Shown piece after piece: positions 53,092-62,035 of a stretch of DNA of 64,000 bases. The DNA comes from Sphingomonadales bacterium EhC05 (lineage in GTDB: Bacteria; Pseudomonadota; Alphaproteobacteria; Sphingomonadales; Sphingomonadaceae). The stretch lies in contig LXYP01000012.1 in assembly GCA_001650955.1 (NCBI GenBank), positions 140,157 through 204,156 on the forward strand. Direction: 5' to 3'. Under the pieces are notes generated by a model, which did no database searches, was not told the DNA's origin, and worked only from the letters and a program-made list of their open reading frames with translations. Made by a program: the position numbers and the translations under genes. Numbering within the stretch: position 1 is the first letter of the stretch; each line of letters begins with the position of its first letter.

Positions 53092-55053
53092 TTAGATGAA
53101 TTTGTTGATACGCTGAAACGCATCCTCAAACCGAGCCAACGTTTTCTCAACGCTTGCATTTTTCGCTTCTAAAAATTTCGGGTTGGACAGAAGATGCATT
53201 GACGGGTCGAAATGGCTAAAAGTTGGATAGGTGTCAGGTAGCAGTCGGAAATAGGCTTCCGCTTTTTTTACCAGCCTTTCCGTTTTATCATTGGCACTGT
53301 TGAGCTTTTCCACAGTCAAGGCGTGTTTGCCCTTCAACCCATAGGTCGCATTTACTAGTCTAACGAAAATTGAGGGTTCAAAGAAGTCTTCAATATCTGC
53401 CTCGTCCTTTTCCGCAATATCTGTAGCAAGAAGGATTCGATCGTTTTCGAGTAACTCTGCTTTATATAGATCATCGAGCTTGCGTTTTTGTCCGCGCTCA
53501 AAATCTGTCAGAACGGTCACGTTCAGATTGTTTCCATAAAAAAGGCGGACGAACGGGAGAATTTTGTCTATTCCGCCCGACGGACATATAGCCCAATGAG
53601 GATTCAAATGCTCCCGGCCTGCTTTTTTCAAAACCGCAGATGCTGCCTGCAGATAAAGAATGTCACTCGGGCCTTCTACTAACAAAGTATTTTCCCCGAT
53701 GATTAAATTCTGTGTTACTTCAAAGCCCATTGCTCCAAAAATTGGAAAGTTCGTCTGAGGGTCGGTAGTTAAAACATCGCCTCGAATCTTCGTGCCTTGA
53801 GAAATTTTTCTATTGCGGTCATCCAGAGTAACGACATCTTCGACCGTGCGAACAGTGTCCAACTCGGTAGCGGGAACCATAAATGGCGAGTGAGTGGTGA
53901 ATATCAATTGATGGTGCGGTTCGATTTGCTCCTTGAAATATCGCAACAGGTCTTTTTGTGCGGTGCCGTGAAGAGTTAGGCCAGGTTCATCGAGGAGAAG
54001 GATAACGTTGCCTTCGGATTTTTTAATCTGCGCGAATTTTACGAGGAAGGAGAAAAACCAGATGAAGCCAGCGGAACGTTCCGAAAATGGAACCGTCACT
54101 CGGTGCAGGTTATTTTCCACACGAGCACGCGCTATCGCCCCGCTATTAAATGGGGCGATATCTTCTGGCTTGCCTTCCGTCAAAAGAACCTTGATTTGGA
54201 GTTCATCGTTCTGTGTCCAGTATTCGAAGATTTGATCTGTAATCTTATTCGCGGCACCTTCGCACTTAGCATTCAACTCCTCAAATTTCGTCGCATTGGT
54301 AAGTTCATCGAGATCGGTGCCAGCGTATTCAAGAAAATCCAAAAAAACCTGATCGCCGCTTGATACTCCGCCGCTGGCTTTGTCTTTATTCAACTTATTG
54401 ATTGCGATCTCACCGCTCATGCGATCATAGTGCGAGAAATATAAGAACTTCGGCATTCTTGCACTCATCAAATCAATCGCCTTTAAATCGGCATCATTCT
54501 TTCGATACTTGCCAATCGCAGCCAAAAGTTCATTCTGGGCATCTGTTCGCTCCTCCAGTTCGGTCAATACAGTGAAGGCATCTTTCGTATCTTCACAGTC
54601 TTTGAACGGTGATTTATCATCAGTTGTAAGACTGAATTTTTTTGATAAATGAGCTAACACCTTGCGGTGATCTACACCGACCGTCCATGTGGACGTTTCT
54701 GTCTCATACGTTTTTGAAACGACAATCGTATCACGAGTAATAGAGCCGGAACCGAGAATTGCCTCGACGAACGCTTTGTCGGTTGGTTCGAGCTTCCATT
54801 CGGTTCTGACAACTCTCGCTTCATAACCATTATGTCGCTCCTCATAATCCGACAAATACCGCCTCGGGTAGTTTTCAGTTTTTCCGTAATCCTTAAATTC
54901 GGCATTGGTTGAACGAAGTCCTTCCAGCGCTTTCAAAAACGCCGTTTTGCCCGCCTCGTTTTTACCCACAAGGCAAGTCGAACTTCCTATCTCGACCTCC
55001 CCAGAGTCCACTATATTGCGATAGTTGGTTGCATGAGCCTTTGCGAGTTTCAT
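53092..55053 (-). CDS. OLD-family ATPase-TOPRIM nuclease
   Basis: 653 residues from MKLAKAHA at 55053. The ABC-type N-terminal ATPase has Walker A G-K-N-E-A-G-K-T (30-37), a signature-like F-S-E-R-S-A-G-F (323-330), Walker B V-I-L-L-L-D-E-P (350-357) and H388 in T-T-H-S-P-F. The TOPRIM nuclease part has L-L-V-E-G-P-S-D (Glu460) and V-L-T-D-F-E-R-G (Asp517, Glu519). This is the class-1 OLD arrangement, as in phage P2 Old and GajA. No UvrD-like partner is next to it. Probable anti-phage or anti-plasmid role by family. Divergent from the resolvase gene. Confidence 0.88.
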   Translation of the reverse strand: MKLAKAHATNYRNIVDSGEVEIGSSTCLVGKNEAGKTAFLKALEGLRSTNAEFKDYGKTENYPRRYLSDYEERHNGYEARVVRTEWKLEPTDKAFVEAILGSGSITRDTIVVSKTYETETSTWTVGVDHRKVLAHLSKKFSLTTDDKSPFKDCEDTKDAFTVLTELEERTDAQNELLAAIGKYRKNDADLKAIDLMSARMPKFLYFSHYDRMSGEIAINKLNKDKASGGVSSGDQVFLDFLEYAGTDLDELTNATKFEELNAKCEGAANKITDQIFEYWTQNDELQIKVLLTEGKPEDIAPFNSGAIARARVENNLHRVTVPFSERSAGFIWFFSFLVKFAQIKKSEGNVILLLDEPGLTLHGTAQKDLLRYFKEQIEPHHQLIFTTHSPFMVPATELDTVRTVEDVVTLDDRNRKISQGTKIRGDVLTTDPQTNFPIFGAMGFEVTQNLIIGENTLLVEGPSDILYLQAASAVLKKAGREHLNPHWAICPSGGIDKILPFVRLFYGNNLNVTVLTDFERGQKRKLDDLYKAELLENDRILLATDIAEKDEADIEDFFEPSIFVRLVNATYGLKGKHALTVEKLNSANDKTERLVKKAEAYFRLLPDTYPTFSHFDPSMHLLSNPKFLEAKNASVEKTLARFEDAFQRINKFI

Positions 55054-55149
55054 GGCGTTTCCTTGCAAAATATTTAATCAGTCACTAGTCCGCTATAAAT
55101 CATCCAAGAGTCAAGTACTGAGAATTATAGGTACTCCAATTGTCAAAGC

Positions 55150-55290
55150 ATTAGATCGTGTTTTGATGTTAAAGGCATTATTGGTGATTGGTGCAAAAAC
55201 CGTGGTTTTTGCACCAGGTTGCAAAAGCCCGAAAAACGGTGTTTTGAAGTGGTGCATAATAGCGGTGCGAAAGTCTGGTAGAATATTGCT
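55150..55290. promoter_or_regulatory. Candidate resolution site upstream of the resolvase
   Basis: A perfect 11-base inverted repeat, ggtgcaaaaac (55190-55200) and gtttttgcacc (55205-55215), is followed by partial copies of the same word: ggttgcaaaagc, ggtgcataat and ggtgcgaaagt. Iterated related half-sites just before a serine resolvase gene are what a res site looks like. It also spans the divergent promoter region of the OLD gene. Confidence 0.5.
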
Positions 55291-55836
55291 ATGAAAATCG
55301 GTTATGCTCGCGTCTCAACAGTCGATCAAAATTTGGATCGGCAAATAGCCGTGCTGCGCGCTGAAGCTTGCAACAAACTGTTTAGGGAAAAAGCTACCGG
55401 TAAATCGACAAAGGGTCGCCCGGAACTAGAAAAAGCAATTGACGCGCTTGGCACTGGTGATGTGCTGGTAATCGCTGAATGGGATAGAGCCACTCGCTCG
55501 ATGAATGACGGCGTTAGCATCATCCAACGGATTGCCGACCGGGGCGCTACGGTGAAGGTGCTCGATCGCCCTTGGTTAGATCTCACTACCCCAATGGGTA
55601 AAGGGATCTTAGCCTTTCTATCAGCTATGGCAGAAGATGAACGCGAACGGATCGTGCGACGGGGTAAGCAAGGATTACAGCAAGCGAAAGAACGAGGCGT
55701 GAAGCTCGGCCGCAAACCAAAGTTGTCCGATCATCAACGGGAAAAAGCTCGGTATCGTTTAGGAAAAAGTGAAAGCGCCCGATCGATCGCGAAGGATATG
55801 GGAGTGTCACACACAACAATATCCCGCCTAGTGTAG
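55291..55836 (+). CDS. Serine recombinase (resolvase/invertase, Pin type)
   Basis: 181 residues. The catalytic motif Y-A-R-V-S-T-V-D-Q-N-L (Ser9) and R-A-T-R-S-M-N-D-G are in place, with A-F-L-S-A-M-A-E-D-E-R-E-R-I near residue 108-121. The C-terminal HTH includes S-I-A-K-D-M-G-V-S-H-T-T-I-S-R. It catalyses resolution or inversion between paired sites. Likely resolves plasmid multimers. No Shine-Dalgarno is obvious at 55291. Confidence 0.92.
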   Translation: MKIGYARVSTVDQNLDRQIAVLRAEACNKLFREKATGKSTKGRPELEKAIDALGTGDVLVIAEWDRATRSMNDGVSIIQRIADRGATVKVLDRPWLDLTTPMGKGILAFLSAMAEDERERIVRRGKQGLQQAKERGVKLGRKPKLSDHQREKARYRLGKSESARSIAKDMGVSHTTISRLV

Positions 55837-55896
55837 TCGAATATTTTTACTGGATTTATTGATCTGTTTCGGTAGTTTCCGCCTGGGGGAAATGGG

Positions 55897-56844
55897 ATGG
55901 GGCAATCAATAGAGAAAACTGCCGGCACGGTGTTGGCAGTATTAGCTTTAGTTTTTGCAGCATATAACTGGCTGCATTACGCAAACCCACAAGACTACCT
56001 TAGCGTACCTGGTGAGTGGGAAGATGCTAAGAGTGGTGATTGGGACGAAGCCAGCCAAATAGAGTTGCAAGCCAATGTACCAATCGAGATAGAATACGAA
56101 TATTACAAGCACGCGGACAAAGGAATGTTAGTCGTTTTTGACGCTGAAGGTGGATCGGAAAGTGTCACCGTAGAGGCGTCACTCTATTACCAACCGGCTC
56201 CTTTCGAGTACCGCAAAAGTGTTCCGGTAACATTGTCACAACTTGCCGGCTTCAATGATAAGCGTGGCCAGGCAACATTGAAAATAACCAGCGATAGAAA
56301 TCAAGTCTTCCGGATAGCGAACCGTTGGCACACTCGCGATGATCCTAGCTATGCAAATGTGCAGTTCGGTTATGTAAAAGATCTGTGTTTGGATGCACCG
56401 AATAATTGTCTCAAACCAATAGAAACAATCGAGTTACCGAGAACAGTCGAAATGGTAAAAGCCAATGCTGTTCCTGGCGCTCTCTGGGCCGGCGGCTTCA
56501 TGCTACTGGCAATCATATTTAAAATTGGCACTGCTCGCGTCATTGCAGTGGTGTTCCCTTCACCGGTCAGACAGCGCGTGGACGCCGGCCTCAACACGGA
56601 CGGCAAATATGCCGAGGTGGCAAGCAATCCCCTTTCCCGCTCTGTAGACATAGAAGAGCTGGACATAATGCTAGCTGAAGCTCGGACGAATGAAGAGCGA
56701 CTTAACTCGATCGAGGAAGAACGACGCAGCCCGCTGGAAGAGGAAGAAGACATGCTTGCAGAACATCGAGCCAAGGTTGAAGAGCTGCAAAAAGCAACAG
56801 AAAAATTGGATAAAATCCAGGAACGAAATAGGAAATTGTCGTGA
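55897..56844 (+). CDS. Two-TM periplasmic-domain protein with C-terminal coiled coil
   Basis: 315 residues. Residue 9-30 is a first transmembrane helix, residues 31-190 an extracytoplasmic beta-rich domain (multiple V-x-V strands and three cysteines including C-L-D-A-P-N-N-C), 193-220 a second helix, and from about 245 a charged Glu/Arg-rich coiled coil (E-E-R-R-S-P-L-E-E-E-E-D-M-L-A-E). No family recognised. It overlaps the next gene by four bases, so they are coupled. Base composition is that of the island. Confidence 0.6.
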   Translation: MGQSIEKTAGTVLAVLALVFAAYNWLHYANPQDYLSVPGEWEDAKSGDWDEASQIELQANVPIEIEYEYYKHADKGMLVVFDAEGGSESVTVEASLYYQPAPFEYRKSVPVTLSQLAGFNDKRGQATLKITSDRNQVFRIANRWHTRDDPSYANVQFGYVKDLCLDAPNNCLKPIETIELPRTVEMVKANAVPGALWAGGFMLLAIIFKIGTARVIAVVFPSPVRQRVDAGLNTDGKYAEVASNPLSRSVDIEELDIMLAEARTNEERLNSIEEERRSPLEEEEDMLAEHRAKVEELQKATEKLDKIQERNRKLS

Positions 56845-57386
56845 CGGAAAAAATTCAAAGCTACGTTAGATTCGCTTTCTGGGCAGCCGTAGTTTTGTGC
56901 GTAATCAACGCCGGCCCAGGCATTGTTGAATGGACTAACACAAACGGCCAAAACCAGCACTGGCTCATGCAAATTATTTTGTTTGTGTTGTTCATACCTG
57001 CGTCGATAGCGGCCCTCCTCTCAGTGGCATATTTGAATATCGCATACACTTTTCTGCCAATGCTAGGCGACAAAGCAGACATAAACTATGGCCCAATTGA
57101 CGGCATCGCGTTTAGTCATATGTTGTTTTGGGGAGTCGCGGCCGTTGTGCTGAAACTGGCACATAATCCCGACAATACCACCTCTGCATTTGGCAGTGTG
57201 TTGGCCATTTTTTCCTCCACCAAACAAACCTTTGGCGATGATATCGCACAAGAATTGCCGCTGACTGCCGGCGAAAGAGAGAAAGAGAAAGAACGTGTTA
57301 GGAAAGCCGAACAGCTAGAAAAAATATTAGCGGATAACAAGATAAAGGAAGCCCGGATTAAAAGCCGGCAAGATCCTGATGCGTAA
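56841..57386 (+). CDS. Membrane protein with C-terminal coiled coil
   Basis: 181 residues from GTG at 56841 (GTGA overlap with the stop of the gene before). Three to four hydrophobic segments at about 8-27, 42-65 and 88-108 precede a long basic/acidic helix (G-E-R-E-K-E-K-E-R-V-R-K-A and so on). No named domain. With the previous protein it forms a membrane pair whose cytoplasmic coiled coils might interact. Convergent with the VirD4/HerA-like gene, one base between the stops. Confidence 0.6.
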   Translation: MTEKIQSYVRFAFWAAVVLCVINAGPGIVEWTNTNGQNQHWLMQIILFVLFIPASIAALLSVAYLNIAYTFLPMLGDKADINYGPIDGIAFSHMLFWGVAAVVLKLAHNPDNTTSAFGSVLAIFSSTKQTFGDDIAQELPLTAGEREKEKERVRKAEQLEKILADNKIKEARIKSRQDPDA

Positions 57387-57387
57387 A

Positions 57388-59058
57388 TTATCCAAAAAAG
57401 TCGTCGGTGCCTAGATCCTTATCCTTTCTACCAATAAGCAACTGTTCCCGGCGCTTAGCGGCTGCAAGCTCAACCTCTGCAACTGGCTTGGCGCTCTTCT
57501 CTCGTGCTTCAATAACGGCGTAGAAATCATCGAGCTGCTCAAACGTAGGCGCAGCCGGCAACAAATCGGCCGTAACAAATTGGTGTGCTTTCCGATCATC
57601 CGCACGATACGCAAACGCCTGACGTTTCTTCAGTAATCTGATCTGTATCATCCCTTTGTGCTTCTCTTCATCAAGCGAATAAACCCCGCCTGGCATATCT
57701 TCTAGAATCGGGATCAATGCCTCGTGCCTTGAATTAGACCGTATCGACGAATTGCCACTGCTGTAGCTTTCCGATTGGCCGGAACTTTCACTAGAAAAAT
57801 CTACTGCTGCGGCACCTTGCACCTGAGCCAGACTTAACCCCAAACCTTCGCCCGACATGAAGCCAGATGATGAACCGGAAAACGTCCCTACTGCTGCTCC
57901 TTCAGCTTCTAACCATTCTCGACTGTAGCCAATGACTGTTGGCTTTATCAAAACCTCCTTCGGCCGTTCCAGATCGTAATCTTTACCGAAAAGAAGATCC
58001 CCCACTTCGCTAGTGGTGTCGGCATCGTCTTGCAGAAAGACGATCTTAGATTGCGCTCCGCCCATCACACCGTTGCGAATAGGATCGTCGCGCCTGGCTC
58101 CAAGCTGCGACAGTCTTTGGTGACTGAGAACGTAATGTAGGCCAAATTTCGCTGTTTGATCCAAGCCCTTCACGATCGTTTCGTTGAGATAATCCCCACA
58201 CTCATCAATGTAGCAATAGAACGGTCGTTGCTTTGCCTTCTCGATGTCCCGGCATTGTGCGGAATGAAAAAGATCGGCCGTAATTAACGCGCCTACTGTC
58301 TGCGAAACGCTTGGAGGAATACGCCCCCGGTGCGCCAAGTTGACCAGGATAATATCGCCCCTGTCCATGCAGGTTTTAAAATCAATGACATCCTCGGTCT
58401 GAGCCATCATTGATGACACCCCAGGATTACGAGTTAGGTCGAAAAGACGGTTATTAACCGCCTCAAAGCGTTGCACAAAGTCTTGCGTCTTTAAGCCATC
58501 CAATTCACCCCAACTATCAATTAGCGCCTGGTCTCCGGTTGCTTCGACCAATCGTTTTCGGGTATCGACATACTGAAGTGACGTTAACAAAGCTGCTTCT
58601 TGAACGCTAAGTTGATGGTATGCCAACGTAGTAAAAACCATCTTCAATAGCTTGGCCAAAGTCTTGTGGCCGGTGCTTTCGGTATCTTCCCAAACCTTCT
58701 GACAAGCCTCGATCATTGCACCCACACGAGCATCAACAAAAGCATCGTCGTGGGCTAGTGGATTGAAACCCACAGACCATTTACCAGCTGCCGGATTTAT
58801 CAAATGAATACGCCGGCGACGGTGCATGTCGTTAGCAGCACACCACGCAACCATGTGTCCATATAACTCGCCGTGTGGATCTATAACGCACACCCCTGCG
58901 CCCTGCTCGATATCCTGACGGATTAGATGTTCAAGAAAGTACGACTTACCTTGCCGGCTCAACCCAATAACATGGGTGTGAACGTCACGAGCCTCTTTTG
59001 ATAGTGAAACTGGGCCTTCAATCCCTTGCCCCAGGGAAACGCTAAATCGGTCGTTCAC
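57388..59058 (-). CDS. VirD4/HerA-like conjugation-type ATPase (DUF87)
   Basis: 556 residues. Walker A is G-L-S-R-Q-G-K-S at 32-39, followed by V-I-D-P-H-G-E; Walker B is in C-Y-I-D-E-C-G-D-Y (282-290), with L-S-H-Q-R-L-S-Q-L after it. These features match TraG/VirD4-like and HerA-like ATPases of mobile elements. A Ser/Gly-rich stretch at about 391-443 forms a long flexible linker, also seen in TraM-recognition relatives. No relaxase is found nearby. It overlaps the preceding coiled-coil gene by four bases, so both are coupled. Confidence 0.85.
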   Translation of the reverse strand: MNDRFSVSLGQGIEGPVSLSKEARDVHTHVIGLSRQGKSYFLEHLIRQDIEQGAGVCVIDPHGELYGHMVAWCAANDMHRRRRIHLINPAAGKWSVGFNPLAHDDAFVDARVGAMIEACQKVWEDTESTGHKTLAKLLKMVFTTLAYHQLSVQEAALLTSLQYVDTRKRLVEATGDQALIDSWGELDGLKTQDFVQRFEAVNNRLFDLTRNPGVSSMMAQTEDVIDFKTCMDRGDIILVNLAHRGRIPPSVSQTVGALITADLFHSAQCRDIEKAKQRPFYCYIDECGDYLNETIVKGLDQTAKFGLHYVLSHQRLSQLGARRDDPIRNGVMGGAQSKIVFLQDDADTTSEVGDLLFGKDYDLERPKEVLIKPTVIGYSREWLEAEGAAVGTFSGSSSGFMSGEGLGLSLAQVQGAAAVDFSSESSGQSESYSSGNSSIRSNSRHEALIPILEDMPGGVYSLDEEKHKGMIQIRLLKKRQAFAYRADDRKAHQFVTADLLPAAPTFEQLDDFYAVIEAREKSAKPVAEVELAAAKRREQLLIGRKDKDLGTDDFFG

Positions 59059-59744
59059 GCGTCCCCGTCCAGATCAAGGGTATCTTGATCGATCGCGATT
59101 AGTCGCTGCTTTAGGGTCGCAAGCTGTCCTTCCAGGATATGCCGCTTTCCCTCTTCCAGCTCGTCGGCGTCGTCGCCTAGCAAGGTCTCGATTTCCGTTG
59201 AAATTTTCTTGATTTCAGCTTCAACCTTTTCCTTCGCTGATAGAAGTTTTTCCCGCTCTTCTTCCACGTCAAAATCATCCATTGCCGCTAGCCGTCGATC
59301 TAATTTTTTGCCGCGTAAAGCTTCAGCCTTTCGATCATTTTCGGCCTTGTCTTTGCGATGCCTGGCCTCGGCTGCTCTGGCTTCATAATCATCGACAATT
59401 AGCTTGGTTCCCGCTTTCGCTTCGTCACCTTGTCGCTTGGTCTCTGCAAGATCCGTCCGCTGTTTTGCCCTGTCCAAAACAATCTCGCGCTTAATGTTGG
59501 CCGGCGTATTCCGAGCCTCAGCACGTCGATAATCAACAACACCATTCTGATAATCGGTCGCTATTTCGACCTGCTTAACTTGCTCTCTGGCCGCTCGATT
59601 TCCTGCGGCAAGCGATTTGGCTTCCGCGTCCTTGTTGATCTCATCGCCCTTGTGGCCGAGCCAAGATCTGCGGCGTTTGTTTTCCTGCACCACTGGCGGC
59701 TTGTTATCGGTTATACGAACCGGCTTTTGCTTTTTGTCAGTCAA
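59055..59744 (-). CDS. Charged coiled-coil protein paired with the ATPase
   Basis: 229 residues from TTG at 59744 (AAGGAAGGGGGA upstream). Nearly all residues from 40 to 200 are charged and helical (repeats such as K-D-K-A-E-N-D-R-K-A-E-A and E-K-V-E-A-E-I-K-K-I-S), a long coiled coil. No hydrophobic segment. The gene ends with a four-base overlap with the ATPase gene and starts a two-gene operon. May recruit or bridge the ATPase to a partner. Not recognised. Confidence 0.6.
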   Translation of the reverse strand: MTDKKQKPVRITDNKPPVVQENKRRRSWLGHKGDEINKDAEAKSLAAGNRAAREQVKQVEIATDYQNGVVDYRRAEARNTPANIKREIVLDRAKQRTDLAETKRQGDEAKAGTKLIVDDYEARAAEARHRKDKAENDRKAEALRGKKLDRRLAAMDDFDVEEEREKLLSAKEKVEAEIKKISTEIETLLGDDADELEEGKRHILEGQLATLKQRLIAIDQDTLDLDGDA

Positions 59745-59898
59745 GGTAATCCCCCTTCCTTATACAGTATTGATAACTACAAAATTTGCAATATTTGCTT
59801 TTTTATGTTATAAAACAGTTAGTTAAAAGTCATAAATTTAATCCTGTCGGTTACTTGGCCCGCGATCATCGTTAGCCAACAACCAACAGGAGAATGAC

Positions 59899-60309
59899 AT
59901 GTCCTTACGCGATCTTATACTCGGCCGAGCAAGCCAAGAACAAAGCCCGGCTGCCTTTCCTGGCATTTTTAACCCATGGGAAGACATTACCAAAAAAGAA
60001 AGCCTGCGCCTTCATCGCGAGCACAACATGAACGTGCTAATTCACGCAGCCACCGAATATTGGCAAGCACAGTTGCAAGCCCTGGCCGATCAACACGCTG
60101 CCGCCATTAGCGAAACGATGCTTGGCGCCATGAAATTGGGCGAGGATGTTTTGAAGGGCAAACTTGCCGAGCAACAAAGAAAAATAGCCCTTGCTCACGG
60201 CATACTGTTGCAACACAGCGATACTCGCTGGAGCAGATCAGTTACCGATGAAGCATTGGAAAATCTGCAACATACACCCCACACTTTTCGCAAAAAAGCG
60301 CGAGTGTAG
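59899..60309 (+). CDS. Hypothetical island protein
   Basis: 136 residues with AGGAG before the ATG at 59899. It opens M-S-L-R-D-L-I-L-G-R-A-S-Q-E-Q-S and has a helical middle rich in Ala, Leu and Gln (A-D-Q-H-A-A-A-I-S-E-T-M-L-G-A). It is soluble and without a recognised motif. Terminator right after it. Divergent from the coiled-coil gene. Confidence 0.6.
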   Translation: MSLRDLILGRASQEQSPAAFPGIFNPWEDITKKESLRLHREHNMNVLIHAATEYWQAQLQALADQHAAAISETMLGAMKLGEDVLKGKLAEQQRKIALAHGILLQHSDTRWSRSVTDEALENLQHTPHTFRKKARV

Positions 60310-60333
60310 GCGTAACGAGTTGAAGAAAAAATA

Positions 60334-60362
60334 AGCCCGACGCAGCAATGTGTCGGGTTTTT
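60334..60362 (+). terminator. Rho-independent terminator
   Basis: cccgacgca (60336-60344), loop gcaa, tgtgtcggg (60349-60357) with one G-U pair, followed by ttttt. It ends the hypothetical gene 25 bases upstream. Confidence 0.85.
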
Positions 60363-60440
60363 ATCCTAAATCTGGTTACGTGACCCACGACGATTTTTAC
60401 CCGCATTGGAACTCAATTTGGCTAGAGTCCGCTACATCCC

Positions 60441-62035
60441 GAGGCTGTGTAAAAACGCGATGCTGGGTGTAGTTGGTTAGATGGATTTGCTGTTGGATTG
60501 GATTTTGGGTCAATATTTTCTTTAGGCGCGCGTATTTATCATGCCCGGATTGCTGCTATAAGAGGTTTGGCACCGAAGATGGTGATAAGGCGCTTGATAT
60601 TATAGGCAAGAACGCTGAGGCTCATCTCTGTGGCGACGTTTTTGATACCTTTGGTGAGGAAGTGACACGGGCCCATCCAGCTTTTGAGGGTTCCAAAGAC
60701 ATGCTCGACGGTTTGCCTGCGGATGGTCATGGCATCAGGCCGGTTATCGAGACGTGCGAGCATGTCATCGACCACGCCTTCATGTTCCCAGCGTTTGATG
60801 CGCCGGTATTTGCTGGTGGTACAGCTGGATCGGATTTTACAGTCGGGACAAGCAGATGACCAATAGGCACCCAGCCCCAGACCTTTTTCTTCTGTTGTGA
60901 AGCGATGGATGAGCTCTTCGTCCGCAGGGCAACGATACACATCCTGTTCTTCCTCGTAAGTAAACTGGCTTTTGTCGAACCGGCCTGCTGCTCTGGAACC
61001 AGATGTATTGGGCTTTGGCACAAGCGGCACTGCGCCAAGCTCTTCACATGCCTTGATCTGCTGACCGCTAAAATAACCCCGGTCAGCCAGCACTTCTATC
61101 TCTTGTGCATCCATCGCCGCTTTGGCTTTTGCCGCCATCGGTGACAGGAAGGCCCGGTCATGAGGCGCATTGGTTACTTCATGGGCTACGATCAGATGGT
61201 GCTGTGCATCTACCGCTGCTTGGATGTTGTAACCCACCATCCCCGAGGCTTTCATACTGGTGGACATGGCTCGGGCATCGGGATCAGTCTGCGATATCTG
61301 CTTGTCCGGATGGGCGATCACTTCTGCTTCTCTGGATTTGAGTTCGCGCAGCTTCGCTTTCATCAAAGCGACCTTCTCACGAAGATTACTGGCCTTGCCT
61401 TCAGCAACATCTCCATCCTGTGCATCAGCCGCATCCAGTGACTGCAGATAGCGCAATATGCTCTTCTCCACCTGATCAATCCGGCGTTTCAACTTACCCC
61501 GAGTATGATTGCGCTCCCGTGCGTTCACAGCTTTGAACTTTGATCCGTCTATCGCTGCTACAGCTTTGGCAAACAGACCCAGTTCCCGGCACAGGCTCAC
61601 AAACTGACTACAAACAGATTGGATCGCCTGGCCATTATCTTTCCTGAAGTTGGCGATGGTCTTGAAGTCCGGTGCCAGATGTCCAGTCAACCACATCAAC
61701 TCAATATTACGCCCCGCTTCACGTTCCAGCCGCCGGCTTGACTGGATCCGGTTGAGATAGCCGTAAATATAAATCTTCAGCAACACAGAAGGATGATAAG
61801 CTGGGCGGCCCGTCGCTCTAGGGTCTACGCTGGCAAACCCGAGCTCTCTCAAATCCAGTTCATCAACAAACGCATCCACGACACGAACCGGATTATCTTC
61901 GCCTACATAATCTTCCAGCGATGGTGGCAGTAAAACTTGCTGATCACGATCTTCGCCAACCACAAACCGCTTCATTCCTGCCTCCCGATAACCAATCAGA
62001 ATATAGCAGATATCAATACGTTTTTACACAGCCTC
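60441..62035 (-). mobile_element. IS1182-family insertion sequence
   Basis: Terminal inverted repeats are gaggctgtgtaaaaacg (60441-60457) and the reverse complement at 62019-62035, perfect over 17 bases. The 1595-base element holds a single transposase gene. No clear target duplication is present; a c-rich run borders both sides and leaves a 3-4-base duplication possible. Confidence 0.9.
60539..61975 (-). CDS. IS1182-family transposase
   Basis: 478 residues. The N-terminal part R-A-T-G-R-P-A-Y-H-P-S-V-L-L-K-I-Y-I-Y-G-Y-L-N-R follows the IS4/IS1182-type helical domain. A-A-I-D-G-S-K-F-K-A (first Asp) and L-A-D-R-G-Y-F-S-G (second Asp), then the late V-E-H-V-F-G-T-L-K-S-W-M (Glu), form the DDE triad region. 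A four-cysteine cluster in C-P-A-D.. C-P-D-C-K-I-R-S-S-C sits before the end. Intact and apparently functional. Confidence 0.92.
   Translation of the reverse strand: MKRFVVGEDRDQQVLLPPSLEDYVGEDNPVRVVDAFVDELDLRELGFASVDPRATGRPAYHPSVLLKIYIYGYLNRIQSSRRLEREAGRNIELMWLTGHLAPDFKTIANFRKDNGQAIQSVCSQFVSLCRELGLFAKAVAAIDGSKFKAVNARERNHTRGKLKRRIDQVEKSILRYLQSLDAADAQDGDVAEGKASNLREKVALMKAKLRELKSREAEVIAHPDKQISQTDPDARAMSTSMKASGMVGYNIQAAVDAQHHLIVAHEVTNAPHDRAFLSPMAAKAKAAMDAQEIEVLADRGYFSGQQIKACEELGAVPLVPKPNTSGSRAAGRFDKSQFTYEEEQDVYRCPADEELIHRFTTEEKGLGLGAYWSSACPDCKIRSSCTTSKYRRIKRWEHEGVVDDMLARLDNRPDAMTIRRQTVEHVFGTLKSWMGPCHFLTKGIKNVATEMSLSVLAYNIKRLITIFGAKPLIAAIRA

Larger units (their letters stand above)
47422..60440. 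mobile_element. Integrated plasmid-like/mobilisable island at tRNA-Lys
   Basis: From the 3' end of tRNA-Lys to near 60.4 kb the DNA is AT-richer than the flanking chromosome and carries an integrase, replication initiator, ParA/ParB, resolvase and a VirD4/HerA-like ATPase. The far boundary is uncertain: no second copy of the tRNA 3' end was seen, and an IS1182 element lies to the right. Confidence 0.75.

Noticed and set aside
55052..55294. 80-codon plus-strand frame before the resolvase
   Set aside because: Overlaps the OLD start antisense and the candidate res region; no evidence of coding.
53092..55836. Gabija system
   Set aside because: A GajA-like OLD protein is present but no UvrD-like GajB is adjacent; the neighbour is a resolvase.
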